Assembly: GCA_018241025.1 (NCBI GenBank)
Contig: JAFEEQ010000011.1
Location: 392,970-456,969 of the forward strand
Direction: 5' to 3'
DNA from: Pseudomonadota bacterium
Lineage (GTDB): Bacteria > Pseudomonadota > Alphaproteobacteria > Micropepsales > Micropepsaceae
Length of the DNA stretch: 64,000 bases
The translations under genes were made by a program, and so were the position numbers. Within the stretch, counting starts at the first letter, position 1, and every line of letters begins with the position of its first letter. The notes under the pieces are model-generated. The model was not told the origin of the DNA, made no database searches, and saw only the letters and a list, made by a program, of their open reading frames with translations. Below are positions 7,274 through 14,973 of the stretch, in pieces.

Positions 7274-8713
7274 ATGGAACAGGAACTCTATCGTCACGTC
7301 CCCTACGACATCGAAGTCGAGCAGGCGCTGCTCGGCGCGATGCTGGTGGACAACCAGACGATCGAGCGCGCGTCCTCCATTCTGAAGGCGGAGGATTTCT
7401 ACGATCCGCTGCATCAGCGTCTTTACGCGATGATGCTGACGGCGGCGGAGCGCGGTTCGATGGTACTGACGCCGCTGACGCTGCATGCGGCGATGAAGGC
7501 CGATCCCGGCCTGATCGAAGTCGGCGGTCATGCCTATCTCGCGGGCCTCGTCCAGGCTGCGCCGGCCATCCCGAATGTCCGCGACCTTGCGCGCATCCTC
7601 AGCGAGCTCGCGGTGCGCCGCGCGCTCATTGGCATTGGCGAGGATATCGTCAACACGGCCTACGAGGCGCCGCACGACAAGCCGCCGAAGGCGCAGATCG
7701 AGGAAGCCGAAAAGGCGCTCTATCGCATCAGCGAGACTTCGAAATACGGCTCCGGTCCGATCGATTTCGCCGAAAGCCTGCGCCGCACGGCCGAACTCGC
7801 GGAGAAGGCGCAGGCGCGCGGCGGGCGGATCTCCGGCCTCGTCACCGGCTTCTCGGACATCGACAGCCTGCTCGGCGGTCTGCAGCCTTCCGACCTCATC
7901 ATTCTTGCCGGGCGTCCCGGCATGGGTAAGACCTCGCTCGCCACCAACATGGCGTTCCACACCTGCCGCGCCTATGTGCAGGACATGGAGAGCGGCGCCG
8001 AAGTGCCGCGCGGCGCGCCGGTGCTGTTCTTCTCGCTCGAAATGGCGGCGCAGCAGCTTTCCGGCCGTATCCTCGCCGAGCAGACCGAAATCGAGATGTG
8101 GAAGATCCGCAACGGCAAATTCGCCGACAGCGAGTGGGAGAAGTTCGTCCTCGCGATGCAGGAACTGTCGAACCTGCCGCTCTACATCGACGACACCGGC
8201 GGGATCAGCCTGGCGCAGATCGCGGCCCGCGCGCGACGGATGAAGCGCGAGAAGGGCATCGGCTGCGTGATGATCGACCACATCCAGCTCGTCGCCGGAT
8301 CGGGCCGGGCCGAGAACCGGGTGCAGGAGCTGACCGAGATCTCGAAGGGCCTGAAGGTGCTCGCCAAGGAACTCGACGTGCCCGTGGTCGCGCTCTCGCA
8401 GCTGTCTCGTGCCGTCGATGCGCGCGACGACAAGCGTCCCGTTCTCTCCGACCTGCGTGAATCCGGCTCGATCGAACAGGACGCCGACGTCGTGATGTTC
8501 GTCTATCGCGAAGAGTACTACCTCAAGACCCGCGAGCCCGATCCGTCATCGCCCGATCACGCAAAATGGATCGAGCGCTGCGAGCGCGTGACCGGCCGAG
8601 CCGAGGTCATTGTCGAGAAGCACCGTCACGGCGCGACCAACAAGATCGACCTGCAGTTCGATTCGCGCTTCACGCGGTTCTCGAATCTCGCGCTCGAGGA
8701 TGCGGCGCGCTGA
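7274..8713 (+). CDS. dnaB: Replicative DNA helicase DnaB
   Basis: The hexameric helicase that unwinds DNA at the replication fork, 479 aa, full length and without an intein. The N-terminal primase-interacting domain (residues ~8-110) begins PYDIEVEQALLGAML. The RecA-like motor follows the linker: Walker A GRPGMGKT near residue 216, Walker B VMIDHIQLV near residue 334, then VVALSQLSRAVDAR and the C-terminal motif DLRESGSIEQDADVVMF. The start codon follows a purine-rich AAGAAGAAA stretch. The gene leads the block that continues, after accessory genes, with alr, mlaEF, radA and purF. Confidence 0.98.
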   Translation: MEQELYRHVPYDIEVEQALLGAMLVDNQTIERASSILKAEDFYDPLHQRLYAMMLTAAERGSMVLTPLTLHAAMKADPGLIEVGGHAYLAGLVQAAPAIPNVRDLARILSELAVRRALIGIGEDIVNTAYEAPHDKPPKAQIEEAEKALYRISETSKYGSGPIDFAESLRRTAELAEKAQARGGRISGLVTGFSDIDSLLGGLQPSDLIILAGRPGMGKTSLATNMAFHTCRAYVQDMESGAEVPRGAPVLFFSLEMAAQQLSGRILAEQTEIEMWKIRNGKFADSEWEKFVLAMQELSNLPLYIDDTGGISLAQIAARARRMKREKGIGCVMIDHIQLVAGSGRAENRVQELTEISKGLKVLAKELDVPVVALSQLSRAVDARDDKRPVLSDLRESGSIEQDADVVMFVYREEYYLKTREPDPSSPDHAKWIERCERVTGRAEVIVEKHRHGATNKIDLQFDSRFTRFSNLALEDAAR

Positions 8714-8719
8714 TTTTCG

Positions 8720-9190
8720 TCAGTGCGGCTTGTCCGGATCGGGGCAGGTCGCGTCGTAGCCGTGCCAGGGCGCCATGCGGGCGCGATCGTCGGCCGGCGG
8801 AACCGTGCCGCCGGTGCCATGGCGGCGGCCATAACCGTCGACCCATACGCCCGCTGCCGCGCCGCCGCCCGTGGCATAGCCGGTGTTACCGTTCGCATGG
8901 CCGCTTCCACCGGCGGCGTAGCCGCTGCTGTCGGAGTGGTAGTCGTAGGTGAACACCGAAATCTCGGAATATTCGCGCCGCCAATAGTGGCCGTGACCGG
9001 TCGCGTGTGCGTAGCCGCGATGATGCGACCGGTGCGGTGCGGCCGGTGGTGGTGTGTAGGCGCTCGGGCCCGGCACAGCCGGGGCCGCGCAGTTGCATTC
9101 CACCTTCGCCGTCTTCGGCGTCGTGTTGATGTCGCAGCTCGAGACCGTCAATGCGATCAGCGCAACCGCGGCCGTCCAGAGGACCCGCAT
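8720..9190 (-). CDS. Gly/His/Tyr-rich lipoprotein of unknown function
   Basis: A 156-aa predicted lipoprotein. The N-terminus MRVLWTAAVALIALTVSSCD is a lipoprotein signal peptide with lipobox VSSC (cysteine at residue 19). The mature part is low-complexity: proline-rich, then histidine-rich (HRSHHRGYAHATGHGHYW), then glycine/tyrosine repeats, ending in DATCPDPDKPH. It could bind metal through the histidines, but this is not shown. The start is the ATG directly before the signal peptide; the frame continues upstream only into the glycosyltransferase region. It is convergent with dnaB (6 bp gap). Confidence 0.7.
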   Translation of the reverse strand: MRVLWTAAVALIALTVSSCDINTTPKTAKVECNCAAPAVPGPSAYTPPPAAPHRSHHRGYAHATGHGHYWRREYSEISVFTYDYHSDSSGYAAGGSGHANGNTGYATGGGAAAGVWVDGYGRRHGTGGTVPPADDRARMAPWHGYDATCPDPDKPH

Positions 9191-9285
9191 CGCTTTCTTC
9201 CTCTCGCCGCGTCCGGCGAAATGGTTTCCGTCCGTTAAGTATGGCGCAAAGGGCGCGTGCGGTGGGCGGGATTCGCCGCCGCTGG

Positions 9286-10101
9286 TTAATGGCGCTGGTC
9301 GACGCGGACGAGGCTGCCGCTGCGGGTCAGCAGGCTGGCGATCTGCATCGGCAGGAGGCGGCATTCGTAATAGCCGCGCTTGATCTTCTGCCGGACCCGT
9401 TTCCAGCCCCTGACCTCGCGCCGGCGCCATTCGCCGATGTCGGTCTTGCCGCCGACATGTTCCGATTGCCGCGCGATCACCGGCGTGAGCTGCCAGGGCT
9501 CCAGCCGTGCGGCGAGCGGCGAGTTGTTCGGATTGAACAGCATGTGATCGACCGGCAGCGTCCACTTCTCCCGCCAGCCGAGGAGCGTCTCCGCGGTCTT
9601 GCGGGTGAGGATATAAGCGCCGGCACCGGTATGGCGCGAGCGCAACCGGCCGACCTGGCGTCCGCCGCCGACATCGCGCAAGCCGTCCAGCAGCACGCGC
9701 TGGCTCGGCGGACCGAAGCGCTCGATCTTGAGCAGATCGATATGGCCGGGTACCCAGGCGAGGTCGCGCAGCAGGGCACCGCTGTCGTCGTCGAACTGGA
9801 TATCGTCTTCGAGAATCAGGGCATGGCTTTGGCCCGATTCGAGAAATGATCGCCACGCCATCATGTGGCTAAGCGTGCAGCACTTGTCGCCCTTCGGCAG
9901 GGGCCCCAACGGCCCGCTCGCGGCGAATGTCGTTTCGAGCAGTTTGTCCGCCGTCGTCTGGGCGTCGGCCGCGCTTACAACCTCGAATGGCAGTTCCAGC
10001 CGGCCGAGCTGGGCTTCCATGTTGCGCAGCCGGTCGGGCCGGCGCTCGAGATTGATCACATAAGTCTGCACGCGCGGAAATCCGCTATGGTCCGAAGGCA
10101 T
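9286..10101 (-). CDS. Glycosyltransferase family 25 protein
   Basis: A 271-aa GT25-type glycosyltransferase, a family that adds hexoses to lipooligosaccharide in Gram-negative bacteria. Visible motifs are the N-terminal TYVINLERRPDRLRNME (residues ~13-29), the conserved CCTLSHMMAWRSFLESG (residues ~73-90), and the acidic metal/nucleotide-sugar site ALILEDDIQFDDD (residues ~93-105). The substrate is not deducible. It is divergent from the sulfotransferase gene, with a 196-bp gap that holds a hairpin. Cell-surface sugar decoration is the likely role. Confidence 0.88.
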   Translation of the reverse strand: MPSDHSGFPRVQTYVINLERRPDRLRNMEAQLGRLELPFEVVSAADAQTTADKLLETTFAASGPLGPLPKGDKCCTLSHMMAWRSFLESGQSHALILEDDIQFDDDSGALLRDLAWVPGHIDLLKIERFGPPSQRVLLDGLRDVGGGRQVGRLRSRHTGAGAYILTRKTAETLLGWREKWTLPVDHMLFNPNNSPLAARLEPWQLTPVIARQSEHVGGKTDIGEWRRREVRGWKRVRQKIKRGYYECRLLPMQIASLLTRSGSLVRVDQRH

Positions 10102-10197
10102 AGAACGCAGAAGGCTGCCTGTGTCTGCCTCCCAATTGCCCGATTATGTGTTTGGCTGTCATCTTGCGACAATTAACGACACAATGGCTAGCGGAAC

Positions 10198-10216
10198 ACC
10201 CGCGGAAACTGCGGGT
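10198..10216. promoter_or_regulatory. GC-rich hairpin in the glycosyltransferase/sulfotransferase gap
   Basis: ACCCGC (10198-10203) and GCGGGT (10211-10216) form a perfect 6-bp stem with a 7-base loop, followed by TATTTT and a further GGGTG that could pair with the upstream CACCC. It sits between two divergent genes, so it cannot be a normal terminator for either. It may be a transcript leader structure or a protein-binding dyad of the sulfotransferase gene. Confidence 0.35.
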
Positions 10217-10297
10217 ATTTTGGGTGTGACCACCGATTCAGTTCATTTTCCGGACATGTTCTGACGTGACGTATCCAACCCGCCGGCCGCCCAACTC

Positions 10298-11275
10298 ATG
10301 AGCCGCCCGATCATTGCCGCCGCCGTCGTCGAGGCCCGCCGCACCGACCGGATCGCCATCTCGACCCCCGGAGACTTCCGCCTCGGCACGGTCCGGACGG
10401 CCAAGGCGATGCCAGACGATGGGCTGCTGCCTTATTGCATCGATTTCCTGCGCCGCCGCGCGCTCTATGTCGGCGGCGTCGATCTGCGCGAGGCGCAGGC
10501 GGCGCCCTTCTACTATCTCCACCTCCGCCGCACGGCGCGCTCGGTCGTATCCATACCCTGGGAGCGCGGTGCGCTTCACCGCGAGGGCGCGGCGGCGCCG
10601 ATCTTCCTGTTCTCGCCCGGACGCTGCGGCTCGACATTGCTCAGCCGGGTGTTGTTCGCAGGCGGCATCGCCAATGTGTCGGAGCCGGACTTCTACACCC
10701 AGGCGACGACGGCCGTGGCGGTGAGCCCGTTCAATCCGTGGCGCGGCCGCATTGCCTTCGTCGCGGCCAATATGGGGCGCGATCTCGCACACGCGCTCAG
10801 CGCCGCGCCGGTGGTGAAGCTGCGCGCCGAATCCTGCCGCGCGCCGGAGCGTCTCGTCGATCCGCGCGAGCGGCGCACATTGTTCATGACGCGCGGCTTC
10901 GAAGGTTGGGCGCGTTCGAATGTCCGCGCCTTCGGCAACGACGCGCGCAAGACCGTCGGCAAATACATGCGTGCGCTCACCTGTCATGCCTGGCTGCGTG
11001 CGAACACCGACTGTCATGTCGTGCACTACGAAGACCTGTCCGCGGACACCGCGGCATCTCTCGGCAGTCTCGGCCGGTTTCTCGAACATGAGATATCCGG
11101 CGAGGCCGTTAACAGTATAATGGGCGCGGACTCGCAAGCTGGAACACCTGTCGCGCAGGGCAGGGACCGGCCGGGCTGGGAGCGGCGCTTCGACGAAACC
11201 ATGGCGCTGTGGAAGTCTGATAAGGTAAGACGGACGCGCGATCGGCTGGGCGCAGATGCGCTCCGCATCGACTGA
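10298..11275 (+). CDS. Sulfotransferase-family protein
   Basis: A 325-aa PAPS-dependent sulfotransferase-like enzyme. The 5'-phosphosulfate loop is seen as FSPGRCGSTLLSRVL (about residues 106-120), followed by a VSEPDFY segment and a second nucleotide-contact region TLFMTRGFEGWARSNVRAF (residues ~193-211) that corresponds to the 3'-phosphate-binding arginine/serine motif. A VVHYEDLSAD segment (near residue 245) also fits the fold. The acceptor is unknown; surface glycan or a small metabolite are possible given the neighbouring GT25 gene. The ATG at 10298 gives the family length. The next gene starts 60 bp downstream on the same strand. Confidence 0.82.
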   Translation: MSRPIIAAAVVEARRTDRIAISTPGDFRLGTVRTAKAMPDDGLLPYCIDFLRRRALYVGGVDLREAQAAPFYYLHLRRTARSVVSIPWERGALHREGAAAPIFLFSPGRCGSTLLSRVLFAGGIANVSEPDFYTQATTAVAVSPFNPWRGRIAFVAANMGRDLAHALSAAPVVKLRAESCRAPERLVDPRERRTLFMTRGFEGWARSNVRAFGNDARKTVGKYMRALTCHAWLRANTDCHVVHYEDLSADTAASLGSLGRFLEHEISGEAVNSIMGADSQAGTPVAQGRDRPGWERRFDETMALWKSDKVRRTRDRLGADALRID

Positions 11276-11334
11276 CGGCGGCCGCGAATTTCGGATGCGC
11301 CGGCCTATCGAGCAGACTCAGTGAGCAGGATTGT

Positions 11335-11985
11335 GTGACGGACAGCACGGTCGAACCCGAGGACTTCTCCGGAATCCTGGCCGCGCATCTTCATGCCGAG
11401 GAAGCGGAGCGCCAGCGCAACATCCGCCGCGCGATTGCCGGTGCGGCGGTCGTGGCGCTGCACGTCCTGCTCATCGTGCTATTGATCGTCAGCAACCGCG
11501 TTGCCGTGGTGGAGCGCGTGCGCGAGACCGTGCCGGAGGCGATCTGGATCCTGTTTCCGCAGCCGCCCAAGCCGAAGACCAAGGTCGAGCAGCCGCAGCC
11601 CAGCGAGCAGGAGACACCCCAACTCACCGCGCCGATCACGAACGTGCCGCCGGTTCATACCCAGCCGCCGGCCCAGCCGCAGAGCGGCGACCTGGAAGGC
11701 GTTGGGCGCTCGCTCGCCTGCGGGGCGTCGAGCTACGAAAAGCTGCCGCCCAATCTGCGCGAAGCCTGCCGCCGTCATCCCTGGGCATTTATCAAGAGGC
11801 CTGATGGCACCATCGTGCTCGATGCGCCCAAACCCGATGCGGTGCCGTCCTTCTCGGGCGCCGACATCAATCGTCACCAGTCGCAGACCGCGCCGCCCTG
11901 TCCGCCGCTGATCAACATCCCGTGCCTGAGCAACGTCCTGCCGGACCACGATCCGGTTACCAACGGCTCCCTGGACGGACATTGA
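11335..11985 (+). CDS. Single-pass, proline-rich inner-membrane protein (TonB-like layout)
   Basis: A 216-aa protein with a GTG start. A cytoplasmic N-terminus of ~37 residues is followed by one transmembrane helix (VVALHVLLIVLLIVSNRVAV, residues ~40-59), a proline/glutamine-rich stretch (LFPQPPKPKTKVEQPQPSEQ), and a periplasmic C-terminal part with six cysteines. The order resembles TonB-type energy transducers, but the C-terminal TonB domain is not recognised. The cysteine spacing in PPCPPLINIPCLSN suggests disulfides. The function is unknown. It lies between the sulfotransferase gene and alr, on the same strand as both. Confidence 0.7.
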   Translation: MTDSTVEPEDFSGILAAHLHAEEAERQRNIRRAIAGAAVVALHVLLIVLLIVSNRVAVVERVRETVPEAIWILFPQPPKPKTKVEQPQPSEQETPQLTAPITNVPPVHTQPPAQPQSGDLEGVGRSLACGASSYEKLPPNLREACRRHPWAFIKRPDGTIVLDAPKPDAVPSFSGADINRHQSQTAPPCPPLINIPCLSNVLPDHDPVTNGSLDGH

Positions 11986-12052
11986 GCGCAAAATTTCCCT
12001 GCGGCCAGCGGCACTTTGACGGGACGGGACGCGGCAAGGCATTGTCCCGGCC

Positions 12053-13156
12053 ATGAAACCATCGGACTACGAGGCGGCGCGCCTGACCGTCAGGCTGGGC
12101 GCGATCCAGGCGAATTATCGCCTGTGCCAGCGGCTGGCTGGCCCGGCCGCCGTGTCCGGCGTGGTCAAGGCGGATGCCTATGGCTGCGGCCTCGCGCCGG
12201 TCGCCGCGGCGCTGGCAGAGGCCGGTTGCGACACCTATTTTGTCGCCCGTCTGGAAGAAGGCATCGCCCTTCGGAAGGCCCAGCCTGCGGCGCGCATCTT
12301 CGTACTCGACGGTGCCGCGCCCGACACCGTGCCGGCGCTGATTTCGAACGCTCTTACCCCGGTGCTGAATTCGCTCGCCGAAGTCGCCGGCTGGTCCGCC
12401 GCCGCGAGCGCGGTGAAGCAGGACCTCGAAGCCGCGATCCATATCGACACCGGCATGAGCCGCCTCGGACTTCCTGCCGAAGAACTGTCGCTGCTCGCCA
12501 AGGACTGGAAGAAGCGGCTCGACGGCATCCGCGTCGTGCTGTGGATGAGCCATCTCGCCTGCGCCGACGATCCCGCGGCGAAGATGAACGCGCTCCAGCT
12601 CGACCGTTTCCGCACCGCGCTCGCGATGCTGCCGTCGGCCCCGGCGAGCTTCGCGTCGTCCGGCGGCGTGCTGCTCGGCAAGGACTACGCCTTCGACATG
12701 GTGCGCCCGGGCATCGGTCTCTATGGCGGCAATGTGCAGAATGCGCAGACCAATCCGTTCCAGGTCGCCGCGGTGCTCGAAGGCCGGGTGCTCCAGCTGC
12801 GCCGGATCGGCGCCGGCGAGAGCGTCGGCTATGGCGCGACCTTCAGGGCGAAACGGCCGACGGTGCTCGCGACCGTCGCGCTCGGCTATGCCGACGGCCT
12901 GATGAGCGCCATCGGCAATCGCGGGCATGCCGCCGTCGCCGGGCTGCGGGCGCCGATCGCCGGCCGCGTCTCGATGGATCTCACCACGCTCGACGTCACC
13001 GGCATCGACGGGCTTTCGACCGACAGCTACGCCGAGTATTTTGGCGATACGATCAGCCTCGAAGAGGCGGCGAAGGCCGCCGACACCGCGGCCTATGAGA
13101 TTCTCACCTCGCTGACGCCGCGCGTGCCGCGGCATTACCAGGGCGCCTCTCCATGA
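12053..13156 (+). CDS. alr: Alanine racemase
   Basis: A PLP-dependent racemase making D-alanine for peptidoglycan, 367 aa. The PLP lysine is in VSGVVKADAYGCG (about residue 40). Other landmarks are DTGMSRLGL (residues ~139-147), VRPGIGLYGG (residues ~218-227), the catalytic-tyrosine region ESVGYGATF (residues ~260-268) and ALGYADG (residues ~281-287). The gene overlaps mlaE by four bases (ATGA), so translation of alr and the lipid-transport genes is coupled. Confidence 0.97.
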   Translation: MKPSDYEAARLTVRLGAIQANYRLCQRLAGPAAVSGVVKADAYGCGLAPVAAALAEAGCDTYFVARLEEGIALRKAQPAARIFVLDGAAPDTVPALISNALTPVLNSLAEVAGWSAAASAVKQDLEAAIHIDTGMSRLGLPAEELSLLAKDWKKRLDGIRVVLWMSHLACADDPAAKMNALQLDRFRTALAMLPSAPASFASSGGVLLGKDYAFDMVRPGIGLYGGNVQNAQTNPFQVAAVLEGRVLQLRRIGAGESVGYGATFRAKRPTVLATVALGYADGLMSAIGNRGHAAVAGLRAPIAGRVSMDLTTLDVTGIDGLSTDSYAEYFGDTISLEEAAKAADTAAYEILTSLTPRVPRHYQGASP

Positions 13157-13926
13157 ACATCTTCGCGCCCGTCGGACGGGCGTTCTTCACGCTCCTCGCG
13201 CAGATCGGCCGGCTGACGATGTTCCTCGTCGAGGTCGTGTCGAGCTGCTTCCGGCCGCCGATCTACTGGTACCATATCGGCCAGCAGATGATGCGCATCG
13301 GTTATTTCTCGCTGCCCGTGGTCGGCCTGACCGCGTTCTTCACCGGCGGCGCGCTCGCGCTCCAGATCTATCTCGGCGGCAACCGCTACGGCGCCGAGGC
13401 GATCGTGCCGCAGATCGTGGTGCTCGGCATCACCCGCGAACTGGGGCCGGTGATCGCCGGCCTGATGGTCGCCGGCCGCGTCGCCGCCGCCATCGCCGCA
13501 GAAATCGGCACGATGCGCGTGACCGAGCAGATCGATGCGCTGACCACGCTCGCCACCAACCCGATCAAATATCTCGTCGTGCCGCGCCTGATCGCGGCGG
13601 TGGTGACGATGCCGATACTGGTCGCCATCGGCGATTCCATCGGCGTGATGGGCGGCTATATCGTCTCGACCCAGAGCCTCGGCTTCTCGAGCGGCATCTA
13701 TCTCAAGAACACGCTCGACTTCATGAAGAACGAGGACGTTATCTCCGGCCTCTACAAGGCCGCGGCCTTCGGCTTCATCATCGCGCTGATGGGCTGCTAC
13801 AACGGCTTTAATTCCAAGGGCGGCGCGCAGGGCGTCGGCGCCGCGACGACCAATGCCGTGGTCACCGCCTCGATCCTGATCCTGGCGGCGAACTATTTCC
13901 TCACCTCGATCCTGTTCGCCAAGTGA
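13153..13926 (+). CDS. mlaE: MlaE-type ABC transporter permease
   Basis: The membrane subunit of the Mla system, which moves phospholipids between the inner and outer membranes; 257 aa. It has the MlaE fold, with a long amphipathic N-terminus followed by about five transmembrane segments. The conserved TRELGPVIAGLMVAGRVAAAIAAEIGTM region (residues ~95-122) and the EQIDAL motif just after it form the coupling interface with the ATPase. Overlaps of 4 bp with both alr and mlaF indicate one operon. The mlaD gene that usually follows is not in this window. Confidence 0.95.
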   Translation: MNIFAPVGRAFFTLLAQIGRLTMFLVEVVSSCFRPPIYWYHIGQQMMRIGYFSLPVVGLTAFFTGGALALQIYLGGNRYGAEAIVPQIVVLGITRELGPVIAGLMVAGRVAAAIAAEIGTMRVTEQIDALTTLATNPIKYLVVPRLIAAVVTMPILVAIGDSIGVMGGYIVSTQSLGFSSGIYLKNTLDFMKNEDVISGLYKAAAFGFIIALMGCYNGFNSKGGAQGVGAATTNAVVTASILILAANYFLTSILFAK

Positions 13927-14702
13927 CAGCCATGACCACTCCCAAGATCGAGCTGCGCGGCGTCAAGAAACGGTTCGGGCCGAAGGTCGTGCTCGACGGC
14001 ATCGACCTCGTAATCAATCCGGGCGAAAGCCTCGTCGTCATCGGCGGCTCCGGCACCGGCAAATCGGTGACGATCAAATGCGTGCTCGGCATCCTGCGTC
14101 CCGACGAGGGCAAGATCTTCGTCGATGGCGAGGAGGTGACGCATATCAACGGCCGCGCGCGCGACAAGGTGCTGCGCAAATTCGGCATGCTGTTCCAGGG
14201 CGCGGCGCTGTTCGACTCGCTGACGGTCTGGGAGAACGTCGCCTTCGGCCTGATCCAGGGCCGCGGCATGGGACGGCGCCAGGCGCGCGACATCGCCGTC
14301 GAGAAGCTCGCCAAGGTCGGCCTCGGCAGCGAGGTCATCAATCTCTCGCCGTCGGAGCTTTCCGGCGGCATGCAGAAACGTGTCGGCCTCGCCCGCGCCA
14401 TCGCGGCGGATCCGGACATCATCTTCTTCGACGAGCCGACGACGGGTCTCGATCCGATCATGGCCGACATCATCAACGACCTGATCGTCGACACGGTGAA
14501 GGATGTCGGCGCGACGACGCTCTCGATCACCCACGACATGGCGAGCGCGCGCAAAATCGCCGACCGGATCGCGATGCTCTACAAGGGCAAGATCATCTGG
14601 CATGGCCCGGTGAGCGAGATCGACAACAGCGGCAACCCCTATGTCGACCAGTTCATCCACGGGCGGGCGGAAGGGCCGATCAAGATGGAAGTGCGGGGGT
14701 AG
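13923..14702 (+). CDS. mlaF: MlaF-type ABC transporter ATP-binding protein
   Basis: The ATPase of the Mla phospholipid transporter, 259 aa from a GTG that overlaps the mlaE stop (an ATG three codons later is equally possible). Walker A is GGSGTGKS (about residues 41-48), the signature is ELSGGMQKR (near residue 145), Walker B is IIFFDEPTTGLDP (near residue 169), and the switch histidine is in SITHDM. The C-terminus GRAEGPIKMEVRG is repeated almost exactly at the C-terminus of the protein encoded 0.84 kb downstream (GRAKGSIKMEVKA), evidence for an insertion at the 3' end of this gene. Confidence 0.96.
   Translation: MTAMTTPKIELRGVKKRFGPKVVLDGIDLVINPGESLVVIGGSGTGKSVTIKCVLGILRPDEGKIFVDGEEVTHINGRARDKVLRKFGMLFQGAALFDSLTVWENVAFGLIQGRGMGRRQARDIAVEKLAKVGLGSEVINLSPSELSGGMQKRVGLARAIAADPDIIFFDEPTTGLDPIMADIINDLIVDTVKDVGATTLSITHDMASARKIADRIAMLYKGKIIWHGPVSEIDNSGNPYVDQFIHGRAEGPIKMEVRG
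14677..14693 (+). repeat. Left direct repeat at the mlaF 3' end
   Basis: The 17-bp CGATCAAGATGGAAGTG inside the last codons of mlaF is found again, identical and in the same orientation and reading frame, at 15514-15530. The surrounding 42 bp of the two copies are also clearly related (same GRAxGxIKMEV peptide). Such a duplication of a gene's 3' end is what insertion with regeneration of the target leaves behind. Confidence 0.75.
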
Positions 14703-14704
14703 TG

Positions 14705-14733
14705 TTGACATTTGTTTACACAGCGCCTATCTA
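14705..14733 (+). promoter_or_regulatory. Promoter of the toxin/HTH pair
   Basis: A consensus TTGACA (14705-14710), exactly 17 bp, then TATCTA (14728-14733). Transcription is expected to begin near 14740, at or just past the first start codon, so the toxin mRNA would be leaderless. The promoter begins three bases after the mlaF stop, giving the pair its own expression. Confidence 0.6.
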
Positions 14734-14736
14734 GCG

Positions 14737-14973
14737 ATGGTGAGGTCTCGGCATCCCAACAAGGAGATCGAGGCCGCCGTGGCTTATGCGGAGAAACAGG
14801 GTTGGCGCTGGCGGAAGGGGCACGGCCATTGCTGGGGTCGATTGTTGTGCCCCAGAAACGACCGTGACGGCTGCCAGCTTTCGGTCTGGTCGACGCCTCG
14901 CAATCCGCAGAACCATGCCAATGCCATCAGACGCGCGCTCGGCCGCTGCGCGCATGCCCATGGTGCGGGATGA
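14737..14973 (+). CDS. HicA-like toxin candidate
   Basis: A 78-aa basic protein (77 aa if the GTG at 14740 is used). The sequence HPNKEIEAAVAYAEKQGWRW, then KGHGHCWGRLLCP and a C-terminal NPQNHANAIRRALGRC, fits the small double-stranded-RNA-binding-like HicA mRNA-interferase layout: N-terminal helix, beta strands carrying the HGH histidines, C-terminal helix. It overlaps the partner gene by four bases (ATGA), the usual toxin-antitoxin organisation. The assignment rests on layout and motif resemblance rather than on a confident family hit; the HGH histidines would be the catalytic candidates. Confidence 0.6.
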   Translation: MVRSRHPNKEIEAAVAYAEKQGWRWRKGHGHCWGRLLCPRNDRDGCQLSVWSTPRNPQNHANAIRRALGRCAHAHGAG

